A stretch of DNA of 64,000 nt, taken from positions 168,677 to 232,676 of the forward strand of contig JAGOSY010000006.1 of assembly GCA_018062085.1 (NCBI GenBank), given 5' to 3'. This DNA comes from a bacterium. Lineage in GTDB: Bacteria; Cyanobacteriota; Vampirovibrionia; Obscuribacterales; Obscuribacteraceae. The notes beneath the pieces are model-generated. The model was not told where the DNA came from and made no database searches. It saw only the letters and a program-made list of their open reading frames with translations. This document shows positions 43,973 to 53,745 of the stretch, one piece after another. Within the stretch, counting starts at the first letter, position 1; every line of letters begins with the position of its first letter. The translations under genes and the position numbers were made by a program.

Positions 43973-45121
43973 CTAGGTAAAATTGTGCCTTGGATTCAAG
44001 GCACTGATAAGAAGGTCGTCACCAAGGAAATTCGCACCAGTAATTTGCCAATCAACACTGTCAGCCATCAATCTAGTATTAGCTGAAGCCACCACTGGCA
44101 ATGCCTCTTTATCTACTAGCATCTTAGGCGCAACGAACCAGTAAAGCTCATCAACTAAACCAGCATCAATGAGGCTGCCAGCCAATTGACCGCCGCCTTC
44201 GCATAATACTTTCTGACAGCCCTGCTCAAGCAAATATTGCAGCGCCTCTCTGGTATCAAGCCTACCAGTACCCTCCGGCGACTCAGACAAAGAGACAAGA
44301 CTGCAAGATGAAGGATAGTCACTCTGCTTGACCAGCAGCTCCTCTCGGCAAAAAATTATGGTTTTTCCTTGAGCAGCAAAAATACGAGCATCAGGCTTTA
44401 CTGTGCAATTTGGGTCAAGCACGGCCCGAACCGGGTTGCGCACTAAATCATGATCAGTATTTGATTGCGTATCATCTCCCAGCCGAACATCTAACTGCGG
44501 GTCATCTAGCCTGGCCGTATTAGCTCCAATCAAAACAGCATCATAGGCAGCACGCAAAGCCATGACAAATTTTCTAGCAGTGGCACCAGTAACATAGCGA
44601 CTAGCAGCAGTGCGATCGGCAATGCGACCATCGAGGGTTAGCGCCATCTTGAGCGAGAGCCAGGGCAGATTTTCATTAATGGCTTTGAAAAAACCACGAT
44701 TTAAGTAACCACATTCACTTTCTAACACACCGACTGTCAGGTCAATACCAGCCTCACTAAGCTCTTTCAAGCCACCGCCAGCAACCTTCGGATTGGGATC
44801 AGCAATACCTACCACAACTCGGCTAAGCTTGTGTTCTATGATTTTTTTTGAGCACGGAGGCGTGCGGCCAAAATGACAGCACGGCTCTAAGTTGACATAG
44901 AGCGTCGCCCCAACACTCTGGTCTCCAGCTTGATTTAGAGCCTCAACTTCAGCATGGGGTAAGCCCGGAGCATGGTGATAACCTTCTCCAACTATCCGAC
45001 CATCGGGGCTGACCACCACCGCTCCAACCATCGGGTTTGGAGCAGTAAACCCTTCCGCTTCTTGCCCTAGCTCAAGGGCCCGGCGCATAAAGTGCTGGTC
45101 GGCAGTATCGAAACTATCCAA
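43973..45121 (-). CDS. ribD: Bifunctional riboflavin-specific deaminase/reductase
   Basis: Catalyses deamination and then ribosyl reduction of the pyrimidine intermediate in riboflavin synthesis. Zinc deaminase domain 1-145: HAEVEALNQAG and NLEPCCHFGRTPPCSKK. Reductase domain about 150-375: SLKMALTLDGRIADRT, then VLCEGGGQLAGSLIDAGLVDELYWF. 382 residues is family-typical. Overlaps pfk by 8 bp. No ribB/ribE follows, so the rest of the pathway is elsewhere. Confidence 0.96.
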   Translation of the reverse strand: MDSFDTADQHFMRRALELGQEAEGFTAPNPMVGAVVVSPDGRIVGEGYHHAPGLPHAEVEALNQAGDQSVGATLYVNLEPCCHFGRTPPCSKKIIEHKLSRVVVGIADPNPKVAGGGLKELSEAGIDLTVGVLESECGYLNRGFFKAINENLPWLSLKMALTLDGRIADRTAASRYVTGATARKFVMALRAAYDAVLIGANTARLDDPQLDVRLGDDTQSNTDHDLVRNPVRAVLDPNCTVKPDARIFAAQGKTIIFCREELLVKQSDYPSSCSLVSLSESPEGTGRLDTREALQYLLEQGCQKVLCEGGGQLAGSLIDAGLVDELYWFVAPKMLVDKEALPVVASANTRLMADSVDWQITGANFLGDDLLISALNPRHNFT

Positions 45122-46157
45122 AGAAAACTTCAGCCACGCGATAAAGCTCCATATCGAGAGTCTTCAAGCTACTTGTGGCTTCCTCAATGGCGACGTCATG
45201 CAACTTCGAACCTGACAGTGCTACCATGCGGCCAAATTTTTGTTCATGCACAAGCTGGGTAGCTTTAACACCAAAGCGGGTGGCCAAAACTCTATCGAAG
45301 GCTGTGGGGGCACCGCCACGCTGAATGTGGCCAAGAATAGTGGCCCTGGTCTCAAATCCGGTTTCGGCTTCGATTAGACGCGCCAATTGATTGCCGATAC
45401 TAGAACTATCAGAAGGCGAATCATGCGTAGGCTCTGCGCTGAGTTCACTAGCCTCAGTCGCACCGTCTGGCGACTCGAAGCGCGCCCCTTCAGCCACTAC
45501 AACAATAGAATAGTCTCGGCCGCGAGAATGCCTGGTTTTGATAGCTTGCACTACTTCTTGGGCTTTAATCGGTTTCTCTGGCACTAGAATAAAGTCTGCA
45601 CCACCAGCAATACCGCCATAGCAAGCAATCCAACCAGCTTTGCGGCCCATCACTTCGCAGACGAGCACGCGGTTATGCGACTCGGCAGTGGTATGCAAAC
45701 GATCGATTGCTTCAGTGACGATGTTAATGGCAGTGTCGAAGCCAAAGGTAAAATCAGTGGCATTGATGTCGTTGTCGATAGTCTTAGGCACACAGACAAC
45801 ATTCAGATTGTGTTCCTTGTGAAGGCGATTAGCCACACTACAGGTATCAATGTCACCCACAGCAATGAGAGCGTCTAGTCGATTCTTGACGATATTTTCA
45901 GCAATGCGCTCAGGGCCACGGTCAAGCTTAAAAGGATTAGTGCGTGAGGTACGCAGGATGGTTCCGCCGCGGTGAATCAAACCACCGGTAGACTGCATAG
46001 TCAGCGGCATCACCATGTTTTCGATAGGCCCGCGCCAGCCTTCTAAGAAACCAACTACTTCAGATGAATACTCTTTGACGCTTGTTCTCACCACCGCTCT
46101 AATTACGGCGTTCAAGCCAGGGCAATCCCCACCACCAGTCAAAATTCCAATACGCAT
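45114..46157 (-). CDS. 6-phosphofructokinase, probably pyrophosphate-dependent
   Basis: 347 residues of the PfkA fold: TGGGDCPGLNAVIR, PKTIDNDI (catalytic Asp pair), CEVMGRKAGWIA and LGHIQRGGAPTAFDR. The phosphoryl-donor loop reads GDIDT, with Asp104 where ATP enzymes have Gly, and Lys125 (PKTIDND) where E. coli has Gly124. Asp104 plus Lys124 is the accepted mark of PPi-dependent enzymes. Position 103, normally Asp or Glu, is Ile, which is odd and could weaken Mg binding. If PPi-dependent, it runs glycolysis reversibly. A Ser/Asp-rich insert lies near 225-250. Overlaps ribD and is divergent from sucC. Confidence 0.9.
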   Translation of the reverse strand: MRIGILTGGGDCPGLNAVIRAVVRTSVKEYSSEVVGFLEGWRGPIENMVMPLTMQSTGGLIHRGGTILRTSRTNPFKLDRGPERIAENIVKNRLDALIAVGDIDTCSVANRLHKEHNLNVVCVPKTIDNDINATDFTFGFDTAINIVTEAIDRLHTTAESHNRVLVCEVMGRKAGWIACYGGIAGGADFILVPEKPIKAQEVVQAIKTRHSRGRDYSIVVVAEGARFESPDGATEASELSAEPTHDSPSDSSSIGNQLARLIEAETGFETRATILGHIQRGGAPTAFDRVLATRFGVKATQLVHEQKFGRMVALSGSKLHDVAIEEATSSLKTLDMELYRVAEVFFG

Positions 46158-46341
46158 TTCGGTTTCTCTTTTGATTTTCCCATGCCAAGCGGCAACTATC
46201 GTCCGTCATCGTTAGGATGTAAGGGCCACCAGTATACTTAGCGGCCAAATCGTCGGGCGGAAGGCTTAAGAATCATAAAGTTCTAAGGGTTTTCGGCCGC
46301 AGTGTCTTACATTTATAGACTGCCAATAAGAGGACACGATC

Positions 46342-47487
46342 TTGAATCTCTACGAATACGAAGCCAAGCGAATTTTTGCCGAAGGGGGCATCAATGTACC
46401 GCCTTCTCAACGCATCACCAAGCCAGAAGAATTGGCCAAAATCCATTTCGGTTATCCGCTAACCCTCAAATGCCAGGTCTTGGCAGGCGGCCGAGGAAAA
46501 GCCGGCGGCATCAAATTTGCCAAAGACTTAAAAGACGGCATGGTACTTGCCAAGGACATGCTCAAACTTTCAATCAAAGATTCAAAAACCGAAAGTCTAT
46601 TGGTTGAGCCCAAGATGTCTATCGCCCGCGAGCTCTATCTTGCTGTCACCTTAGACCGCGACCGCGGCTGCCCTATTTTTATCGCCTCAGCTGAAGGCGG
46701 AATTGAAATCGAATCGTCATCTAACGTATTGACCGAGCCAATTCCAAACCCATATCACCCCTTTGTCGGTCGCAACCTAGCGCAAAAACTAGGCTTGAAA
46801 GGCGCAGTTCTAAACAAAGTCGCTGACATTGCCAACAAGCTCTACAAAATTTTCGAAAGCAAAGACCTAGACCTTGCTGAAATCAACCCACTAGTTATCA
46901 CCGAAGGCGACGATGTAGTAGCTCTTGATGGCAAAATCATCATCAATGATGACGCCGTCGATAGACAGCCACAATTCAGAGGCTGGGAAGAAGCTCACCT
47001 CTGCGACCTATCAGTGAGAGAGCGCAATGCCAAGATGACCGGTTTAAACTTGGTTGAATTAGACGGCAATATCGGCATTCTCTGCAACGGCGCTGGTCTA
47101 ACCATGGCCACCATGGACATGGTCAAAGCTTTTGGCGGCCAACCTGGCAACTTCTTAGATGCTGGCGGTGGCTCTGACCAGAAGAAAACACTAGCAGCAC
47201 TAGAACTCGTTAACGACAACCCTAATGTTGATGTCATTCTGCTCAACATCTTGGGCGGTATCACAGCTTGCGACGAAGTAGCCGGTGCCCTAGTCGAGTT
47301 CATGAAAAAGTATCCAGAGCGCGCCATGATCGTAAGACTGCGTGGCAACAACCAAGACATAGCCGAAAAAATGCTGGCTCAATCGGGTCTCAAGCTTTAT
47401 CCAGATTTGGAAGAAGCAGTTAAGGAAGCGGTTAGCCGCTCCAAAACCGGTAGTTCAAAAAAACCAGTTGCCACAGGCTGTGCCTAA
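46342..47487 (+). CDS. sucC: Succinyl-CoA synthetase (ADP/GDP-forming), beta subunit
   Basis: Citric-acid-cycle enzyme: succinyl-CoA + NDP + Pi gives succinate + NTP. ATP-grasp N-terminus ([39 protein letters not shown]), Mg ligands in LAEINPLVI, and the CoA-ligase C-terminal part ([29 protein letters not shown]). TTG start with AGAGG 8 nt upstream. 14 nt before sucD. Length 381 matches the 2+2 bacterial form. Confidence 0.96.
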   Translation: MNLYEYEAKRIFAEGGINVPPSQRITKPEELAKIHFGYPLTLKCQVLAGGRGKAGGIKFAKDLKDGMVLAKDMLKLSIKDSKTESLLVEPKMSIARELYLAVTLDRDRGCPIFIASAEGGIEIESSSNVLTEPIPNPYHPFVGRNLAQKLGLKGAVLNKVADIANKLYKIFESKDLDLAEINPLVITEGDDVVALDGKIIINDDAVDRQPQFRGWEEAHLCDLSVRERNAKMTGLNLVELDGNIGILCNGAGLTMATMDMVKAFGGQPGNFLDAGGGSDQKKTLAALELVNDNPNVDVILLNILGGITACDEVAGALVEFMKKYPERAMIVRLRGNNQDIAEKMLAQSGLKLYPDLEEAVKEAVSRSKTGSSKKPVATGCA

Positions 47488-47501
47488 AAGGAGATTCTAA
47501 A

Positions 47502-48383
47502 GTGATTCTTGTCGACAAACATACAAAAGTAATCGTCCAGGGCATAACTGGCAAAATGGGCGCAGCCCACACTAAGCGCATGATCGAGTACGGCACCAAT
47601 ATTGTTGGCGGCGTAACGCCTGGTAAGGGCGGCGAGAAAATGCACGGCGCCCCTGTATTCGACACTGTCAAACAAGCAGTTGAAGCTACAGAAGCCACTT
47701 GCTCAGTAATATTTGTGCCACCGTACCTGGCTCTTGATGCCGGTTGCGAAGCCCTTGATGCCGGAATTAGCCTCTTGGTTCTCATTACCGAAGGCATTCC
47801 ACCGCTAGACACTGCCAAATTGGTAGCCCAAGTGAAAGCCAAAGGCGCCAAGCTAATTGGTCCAAATTGCCCTGGTATCATCACCCCAGGTCAATCACTA
47901 ATCGGTATTCTTCCTGGCTCCATTTTCAAATCAGGACCAGTAGGCATGGTGAGCAAGAGCGGTACTCTAACCTATGAAATCGCTTTGGCATTAACTGAAA
48001 GTGGCCTTGGTCAATCGACTTGTGTAGGCACCGGTGGCGACCCTATTAAAGGTGTTGACTATCAAGAATGCCTCACCATGTTTGAAAACGATCCAGCCAC
48101 CGAAGTGATTGTTATGATCGGTGAAATCGGCGGTAACGCTGAAGAAGAAGCCGCTGCCTTCATCAAGAAGTCAATCAAGAAGCCAGTAATTGGTTTCATT
48201 GCTGGACAAACTGCCCCTCCTGGAAAACGCATGGGCCACGCTGGCGCCATCATTTCTGGTGGCAAAGGCACAGCCGAATCTAAGCTAGAAGCTTTCAAAG
48301 CTAATGGTGTAAGAGTGGCTATGACCCCAGCAGAAGTAGCTAAGCAAGTAGCAGAAGCTCTCAAGCAACCGGCTAAAGCTTAA
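47502..48383 (+). CDS. sucD: Succinyl-CoA synthetase, alpha subunit
   Basis: Partner of SucC. CoA-binding fold with [30 protein letters not shown], and the phospho-His segment [15 protein letters not shown] near residue 245. GTG start with AAGGAG 8 nt upstream. 293 residues. Followed 20 nt later by a strong terminator, so sucCD is a complete transcription unit. Confidence 0.97.
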   Translation: MILVDKHTKVIVQGITGKMGAAHTKRMIEYGTNIVGGVTPGKGGEKMHGAPVFDTVKQAVEATEATCSVIFVPPYLALDAGCEALDAGISLLVLITEGIPPLDTAKLVAQVKAKGAKLIGPNCPGIITPGQSLIGILPGSIFKSGPVGMVSKSGTLTYEIALALTESGLGQSTCVGTGGDPIKGVDYQECLTMFENDPATEVIVMIGEIGGNAEEEAAAFIKKSIKKPVIGFIAGQTAPPGKRMGHAGAIISGGKGTAESKLEAFKANGVRVAMTPAEVAKQVAEALKQPAKA

Positions 48384-48403
48384 GTTCTAAAAACTAAATC
48401 GAG

Positions 48404-48437
48404 AGAGGAGAGATCAATTGGTCTCTCCTCTTTTTTT
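48404..48437 (+). terminator. Rho-independent terminator after sucCD
   Basis: Stem AGAGGAGAGA / TCTCTCCTCT (perfect 10 bp, extendable inward by a T-G, a C-G and an A-T pair), loop within TCAATTGG, followed by seven T. Confidence 0.92.
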
Positions 48438-48454
48438 GCTAACTTGTCTGCTTG

Positions 48455-50236
48455 TCAGTTCCCCTTGAGCAGCCCAGTCAGGTAGTGGAATAACTCATCC
48501 CAACTGGCTGGCTGACTGCGAAAAGCAATGTAGCCATCAGGACGAATTAAATAGAGGCACTCTGAACTGGCACCATAAAGATTGTGCAATTCCCGCTCAG
48601 CATCAAGCAATAGAGACTTAAACTTCGGCATGCTCGGCGTTTTTGCTAGAGCTGGCACAATTACATGAACGTCGATTAGGACTTTGTAGTGCTCTTCTAT
48701 ATTTTTCTCAATGGCACTGAACTGCTGGTAGCCCGGTTCTGAATTAACAAAGCCATCAAAGAGCAATAACTGAAACTTAGTGGAAGCCATTTGCAGAGCC
48801 AGCCTTGTACTCTTGCCATTGGTGGTTTGACACGGCCCATCAACGACCCGGTCACCTGCCACAGGCCCGCGCGTAAACTCCATCCACGACTTAAAACCAG
48901 GGCGTTCTCCCACTTCGCCATGGCCACTAAAGCGCAAAATTCCGCTGTCCACGGCTTTGAGGGCTCGCTCAAGGGGGCGATGAGCCTCGGCGGAAAGCGA
49001 ACTTTGACGATAGCTAATACCAGTTAAACTGCCAGCTCTAAGTATGCGCTGCTGCACCACTTCTTGCGCTGACAAAAACGACATCATCCGATCACGCACA
49101 TTCTTAGCCAAAGGGTTACGCAGAGTAACAGCTTTAGTGGCCATATCAGTGCCTTTCAAAACAGCCTGACCAACGGTATGACGCTCTTCGTGATAAGTAT
49201 CAAGCAAGCGCTCACTATCGGCGGCCAGGTCATTTAAAGCCAGGTGCAATTTCCATGACAAGTTCATAGCATCCTGCATACCGGTGTTCATACCAACTCC
49301 ACCCACAGGGCTGTGGATATGAGCGGCGTCACCAGCTAGAAATACTCGGCCCTGGCGATAAGAAGTGACACAACGCCGGTTGATTTTGAACCAGCTCAGC
49401 CAATGGGGATCCGAAATTGTCAGAGGTTTTTGCTCAGGACTATCTAGTTGTTGATTAAGGCGAGCCTTAACTAGCTCAACCACTTCTTCAAACTTGAGCT
49501 CATTAGCGGCATCAACATTAGAGTCAGGCATCATATCGAAAATTAGCCTGTAGCGGCCCCCACCAAAGGGAAAGAAAGTGACCAACCCGCTTTCCGAAAA
49601 GTAAATATAGGCCTCATCTTCGAGCATAGATATCTGAATGCCGGTGTCAACAGCTACATCAGCAGCACCAAAAACTTCGTCGTAAGAAGCCCCTTCAAAA
49701 GTCAAACCAAGGCCATGGCGAGCAGCACTGTGGGCGCCGTCGCAGCCAACCATATAGCGACATTTAACAATCTCAGGCTCGCTCTGACCTTCACATTTGA
49801 GGGTTGCGACTACCTCTTCACCATTCTGGCTAAGGCTGACCAACTCTTTGCTGCGTTCAATTTTTACCCCGCTACCAGCAAGATTATCAGCCAGAATCTC
49901 TTCGGTTTTACTCTGGGGAATAGCCAAAATAAATTTATAGAATGACTCAATTTCATCAGTGTTGAGATGAACAATGCGTTTGTTTTGACTGTAGATATTG
50001 CTACCGCGAATGGGCATGCCATGAGCAAGGAAAGGCTCAACCAGAGACATATTTTCAAACATTTCTAAGTTACGGGCGTGCACCACAATGGCTTTTGAAA
50101 TTGTGGTGGCAGCATCAGCCTTGTCGATTATGCGGAAGTTAACACCGCGCCGGCGCAAGTCATTGGCTAGAGTAAGCCCGGTGGGACCCGCACCAACAAT
50201 CAAGACATCAACTATATCTGCCACTGGAGCCCCCAA
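48455..50236 (-). CDS. FAD-dependent aromatic-ring monooxygenase (PheA/TfdB/MhpA type)
   Basis: 593 residues, class A flavoprotein hydroxylase. FAD dinucleotide site VLIVGAGPTGLTLANDLRRR near 11-30, the DG-type motif GCDGAHSAARHGLGL near 165-180, and FLAGDAAHIHSPVGGVGMN near 290. The C-terminal 150 residues form the thioredoxin-like domain of phenol hydroxylase relatives, minus active cysteines. Substrate unknown. The start may be the TTG at 50236 or the GTG at 50224. Convergent with sucD. Confidence 0.9.
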   Translation of the reverse strand: MGAPVADIVDVLIVGAGPTGLTLANDLRRRGVNFRIIDKADAATTISKAIVVHARNLEMFENMSLVEPFLAHGMPIRGSNIYSQNKRIVHLNTDEIESFYKFILAIPQSKTEEILADNLAGSGVKIERSKELVSLSQNGEEVVATLKCEGQSEPEIVKCRYMVGCDGAHSAARHGLGLTFEGASYDEVFGAADVAVDTGIQISMLEDEAYIYFSESGLVTFFPFGGGRYRLIFDMMPDSNVDAANELKFEEVVELVKARLNQQLDSPEQKPLTISDPHWLSWFKINRRCVTSYRQGRVFLAGDAAHIHSPVGGVGMNTGMQDAMNLSWKLHLALNDLAADSERLLDTYHEERHTVGQAVLKGTDMATKAVTLRNPLAKNVRDRMMSFLSAQEVVQQRILRAGSLTGISYRQSSLSAEAHRPLERALKAVDSGILRFSGHGEVGERPGFKSWMEFTRGPVAGDRVVDGPCQTTNGKSTRLALQMASTKFQLLLFDGFVNSEPGYQQFSAIEKNIEEHYKVLIDVHVIVPALAKTPSMPKFKSLLLDAERELHNLYGASSECLYLIRPDGYIAFRSQPASWDELFHYLTGLLKGN

Positions 50237-50364
50237 GAAAGAATTGCCAGTATTTTACAGCAGTTGCCGAAGCAATTCCTCGTGGTTGATCACAGGAAGG
50301 GTTGCCACATGGCAGCAGGTAACATACGATAGATTGGTAAGAGTCTATTTGTAAGGTCTTAACC

Positions 50365-51297
50365 ATGGCATCCGACGATACTGAAAAGCCTCACCGCCCT
50401 ATGCGTGCCCTTGTGCTGCCCGGCGGCGGCGGCAGAGGAGCTTATCAAGTTGGTGTTACCAAGGCCTTCAAAGAAGCCGGAATAGAATTCGATCTCGCCT
50501 TTGGCACAAGCATCGGCGGCATCAATGCCAGCCTTTATGCTCAGGGCAATCAAACTCGTCTAGAAGAGCTGTGGTGTTCAATACGTAGCAAAGATGTATT
50601 CAGCCTGCCCTCAGCTCACCAGATCGGCCGCCTGGTGCTCGGACACAAACTTGGTCTGCTTGATACTTCCCCCTTAGAAGAACTCTTACGGCGCGAACTA
50701 AATTTGCAAAAGTTGAAATCGAGCACGACAAAAGTAGGCTGGTGTACCACTGATTTGTGCAGCCTAGAAACAAGGCTAATTACTATTGATGACATTATGT
50801 CTACCAATGAGCTAATCGACGTCTTAATGGCGACATCAGCTCTGCCTATGGCTTTTCCACCAAGGCACATACATGGCCAAGGCCTCTGGATTGACGGCGG
50901 CCTAGTGCGCAATACGCCAATGGAAACGGCAATACATCTTGGTGCTGATGAAGTCTACATGGTGCTCTTGCATCCAGAGCGCATCAACGTTTGCCCAGTC
51001 AATATGTTTGAAGTATTGGTGCGCTGCCTCGATATCGTCTTAGATGCTTCTGCCCGCAAAGAAGTGCAAGCGGCAGAACTCTACAACCGCCTGATTGACG
51101 CCAATTCAGTCGAATCAAGAGGGCGCAAGAAAGTAAAAATTAGAGTGTTCCAGCCCAAGCACGGCGTCAATGTCACCTTGCTAGAGATTGACCCCGAGCG
51201 CTCACGCCGCCTCATAAGACAAGGCTACGACGACGCTCGCGAGCAACTAGCCCAGATATTCAGAGAAGAAGCAGAAGTTAAAGCCCTTTCTAACTAG
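50365..51297 (+). CDS. Patatin-like phospholipase (RssA/YlbK-like)
   Basis: 310 residues. Oxyanion loop [20 protein letters not shown] near 14-33, nucleophile elbow GTSIGGINA (GxSxG) and the catalytic Asp in WIDGGLVRN. Ser-Asp dyad complete, so it should hydrolyse acyl esters. No signal peptide, hence cytosolic, probably acting on membrane lipids. The stop lies in a 15-bp tandem duplication shared with the next, convergent gene. Confidence 0.9.
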   Translation: MASDDTEKPHRPMRALVLPGGGGRGAYQVGVTKAFKEAGIEFDLAFGTSIGGINASLYAQGNQTRLEELWCSIRSKDVFSLPSAHQIGRLVLGHKLGLLDTSPLEELLRRELNLQKLKSSTTKVGWCTTDLCSLETRLITIDDIMSTNELIDVLMATSALPMAFPPRHIHGQGLWIDGGLVRNTPMETAIHLGADEVYMVLLHPERINVCPVNMFEVLVRCLDIVLDASARKEVQAAELYNRLIDANSVESRGRKKVKIRVFQPKHGVNVTLLEIDPERSRRLIRQGYDDAREQLAQIFREEAEVKALSN

Positions 51298-51316
51298 TAC
51301 TTTTCTAACTAGTACT
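51287..51316. repeat. 15-bp tandem duplication holding two stop codons
   Basis: TTTCTAACTAGTACT occurs twice in direct succession. The first copy supplies the TAG stop of the patatin gene (plus) and the second supplies, on the opposite strand, the TAG stop of the flavin reductase. The duplication separates two convergent genes that would otherwise share one copy. Confidence 0.9.
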
Positions 51317-51806
51317 TGAAGCCGTCTTTGCGCAAGTGAGTCATTGGTTCATCTTGACCGTTGAGCAGCTCACCATCGATTACTTCACCAACCACTAACA
51401 CATGATCTCCAACTTCAGTGACTGATTGCACTTTCAAGTCGATGTAAGAGACAGCCTCAGCGAAGACCGGGCCGGCAGATGTTGAACTTTGAAGAGATTC
51501 TTTGAGAGCAAGACCATCAAACTTCTCGTCATTATGGGGCTTGGCAAAAGCTTTAAAAATATCCATATTGCGGTTTGAGAGAACATTGATAGTAAACCTA
51601 TCACCAACGTTCATGGCCCTAAGAATATCGCGCTGCTTATTAATTGATACCACCAGCGATGGCGGATCAAAACCAGCTTGAGTAATCCAAGTAGCGAGCA
51701 TGCCGTCTTTCTTACCAGCGACATCAACAGTGACGATGTAGACACCACTGGCCAAGCGACCAATTGCGGGTCCGATTTTCTCTTTCGATGGTGCTGCCGA
51801 ACTCAT
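51309..51806 (-). CDS. Flavin reductase-like FMN-binding protein
   Basis: 165 residues. Split-barrel flavin-reductase fold: GRLASGVYIVTVDVAGKKDG near 16-35, MLATWITQAGFDPPSLVVSI, and a C-terminal strand region VLVVGEVIDGELL. It resembles the flavin-reductase domain at the C-terminus of cyanobacterial flavodiiron proteins, here alone. It could supply reduced FMN to the FAD monooxygenase nearby, but that is only a neighbourhood guess. Confidence 0.85.
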   Translation of the reverse strand: MSSAAPSKEKIGPAIGRLASGVYIVTVDVAGKKDGMLATWITQAGFDPPSLVVSINKQRDILRAMNVGDRFTINVLSNRNMDIFKAFAKPHNDEKFDGLALKESLQSSTSAGPVFAEAVSYIDLKVQSVTEVGDHVLVVGEVIDGELLNGQDEPMTHLRKDGFKY

Positions 51807-51834
51807 AAGAAACCTCCTGATTTGGAACTAGAAT

Positions 51835-53283
51835 TTATAACTTTCGGCCTATTTTGGCCAAAGGCGCTTCTGCTGTGGTAGCACCTGCAGTTGGCAGTCC
51901 CAAATTACCTGAGGGCGGTTTCGGAACTACTAGCTTACGCTTAGCTTTGTAAGTGAAGAACTGCATGATTACTTCGGCTAGCTTGGCAGGGTCATGATGA
52001 CTGGCAGCTTCCTCACTCACTAACATCTTGCGAAAAGGCATGACTCCTAATTCTTTCAAACGCTCTGGGTCAAAGCGCACAGGCTTAGAACCAGAAGGCA
52101 GAACAGGGGCGGCCTTACCGTAGTCGTTGACCAACACACCCTGCATCAGGCGGCCAGCAGCCCCAGCAGCTGTCTTCGAATGGCTGAGAAGCACTTCTAC
52201 GTGGTCACCCACTGAATAATCAGTAGTTTCACCGGGCTGAGTCATGACATTGCAGACATAGATTTTCTTTGCCCTCGAATCGCGCACAGCCTCAGCGATT
52301 CCAGGCACAATCAAATTAGGTACAACCGAGGTATAAAGGCTACCGGGGCCAAGCACAATTAACTCAGCTTCCATAATTGCGGCCACAGCCTCAGGGACGG
52401 CAACCGGTTCAGCCGGCTCGCTGAACAAACGCTTGATACGCTTATTAGGAGAAGCTGCCCCTTCTTCCGTTATGCGTGACTCGCCTTTCACAATGCTGCC
52501 ATCTTCAAATTCGGCCATTAAAGTCAAGCTGTCAAGAGTGGAGGGTAAGACCTGACCACAGCTGTTGAGTACGCGGCTAGCTGTGCGTACAGCCTGGATC
52601 ATATCGCCGTGAGTTACAGCACAAACAGCCGTAATGAATAAATTACCAAAGCTGTGACCTTCAAGCCCTTCGCCCGAATCAAAGCGATATCTGAACAATT
52701 CGGTAACCAGCTTATCTTCATCAGCCAATGCCGTAATGCAGTTGCGAATATCGCCAGGAGGAAGCACTCCAAGTTCTTCTCGCAAGCGCCCCGAGCTACC
52801 ACCATCATCACCAACAGTGACAATGGCAGTAATATTGTAGGTGTGTTTCTTCAAACCACGAAGCAAATTCGACAGCCCAGTACCACCGCCAATGACCACG
52901 ACCTTGGGGCCGCGGCCGAACTTACGGGCTCGATAGAGCATATCGGGTATAGATTCGCGCTCGGGCAAATAAGCACCGAGCACGAGCTGGGTGATGCGCA
53001 CAATTGAAACAAAAACAGCCACAGAACCCGCTGTAATCAAAATAATGGCATTGAGCTGCTTGTGCATAACCGATGCTAATTCAGCAACAACGGCGCGAAT
53101 ATCTTTCAAAGCCCAAATGATCAAGCGAAACATCTTGTCGACAGGGTGAACATCGAGCAACGTCAACACACCAAATACAATGGCAATGATAGCCAAAACA
53201 ACAATTCCAAGGTAGCGCTTCAGACCTGGTAGCATCCAGCTTTGAAAGCGATAGTCTAGAGATTTCTTTGGCTTCTTCGGCAT
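51835..53283 (-). CDS. yvcK: YvcK/CofD-like gluconeogenesis factor with membrane-anchoring N-terminus
   Basis: 482 residues. The CofD/YvcK core (about 120-430) has VVVIGGGTGLSNLLRGLKKH, TVGDDGGSSGRLREELGVLP, GDIRNCI and GHSFGNLFITAV. YvcK binds UDP-GlcNAc and links carbon use to wall synthesis in Bacillus and Listeria. Unlike the Bacillus protein, it has two membrane helices first (about 22-44 and 79-101), a form seen in cyanobacteria-type members. AAGGGAG lies 4 nt upstream of the ATG, directly after the RapZ-C stop. The C-terminus is Pro/Gly/Ala-rich. Confidence 0.9.
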   Translation of the reverse strand: MPKKPKKSLDYRFQSWMLPGLKRYLGIVVLAIIAIVFGVLTLLDVHPVDKMFRLIIWALKDIRAVVAELASVMHKQLNAIILITAGSVAVFVSIVRITQLVLGAYLPERESIPDMLYRARKFGRGPKVVVIGGGTGLSNLLRGLKKHTYNITAIVTVGDDGGSSGRLREELGVLPPGDIRNCITALADEDKLVTELFRYRFDSGEGLEGHSFGNLFITAVCAVTHGDMIQAVRTASRVLNSCGQVLPSTLDSLTLMAEFEDGSIVKGESRITEEGAASPNKRIKRLFSEPAEPVAVPEAVAAIMEAELIVLGPGSLYTSVVPNLIVPGIAEAVRDSRAKKIYVCNVMTQPGETTDYSVGDHVEVLLSHSKTAAGAAGRLMQGVLVNDYGKAAPVLPSGSKPVRFDPERLKELGVMPFRKMLVSEEAASHHDPAKLAEVIMQFFTYKAKRKLVVPKPPSGNLGLPTAGATTAEAPLAKIGRKL

Positions 53284-53745
53284 CTAGCTCCCTTCTTGAA
53301 GGGCTAGCGACTCTGCGCTCTGACAGGTACTTGTGATTTGATCAAGCTCGCGGTGCGATAGAGATACTTTATAGTGAGGATAACTATCTTTGAGAAACTT
53401 AGCCACTTCCTCCGCCACAGCCACAGAGCGGTGCTGGCCACCAGTGCATCCTAAAGCAATAGTAAAACTATCAATATTAGCTTGATTAAGAAACATCGCC
53501 GGTATCACATGTGACACCATTGCTTTGAGGTTGCCCATAAATTCTTGGGCCGAGCTTTGCTCCATAACATAGTCTTTGACAGGCTGATCGCGACCAGTTA
53601 GCGGCCGCAGCTCTTCCACCCAGAAGGGATTCTTTAAAAAGCGCACGTCCATAACCACATTGGCTTGGGGTGCATCACCCTTTTTAAAGCCGAAAGATAG
53701 GACGTTAACTGTGTGATTTACTTCTGTTTTCTTGTTAGCGTTCAT
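53284..53745 (-). CDS. RapZ C-terminal domain, stand-alone
   Basis: 153 residues matching only the C-terminal half of RapZ/YvcJ: VLSFGFKKGDAPQANVVMDV, RFLKNPFWVEELRPLTGRD, and ALGCTGGQHRSVAVAEEVA. The N-terminal P-loop nucleotidase half is missing, and the upstream ORF is not it. In E. coli the C-terminal half binds glucosamine-6-phosphate and small RNAs. Sits directly before yvcK, as full-length rapZ does in many genomes. Overlaps the preceding orphan by ATGA. Confidence 0.85.
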   Translation of the reverse strand: MNANKKTEVNHTVNVLSFGFKKGDAPQANVVMDVRFLKNPFWVEELRPLTGRDQPVKDYVMEQSSAQEFMGNLKAMVSHVIPAMFLNQANIDSFTIALGCTGGQHRSVAVAEEVAKFLKDSYPHYKVSLSHRELDQITSTCQSAESLALQEGS

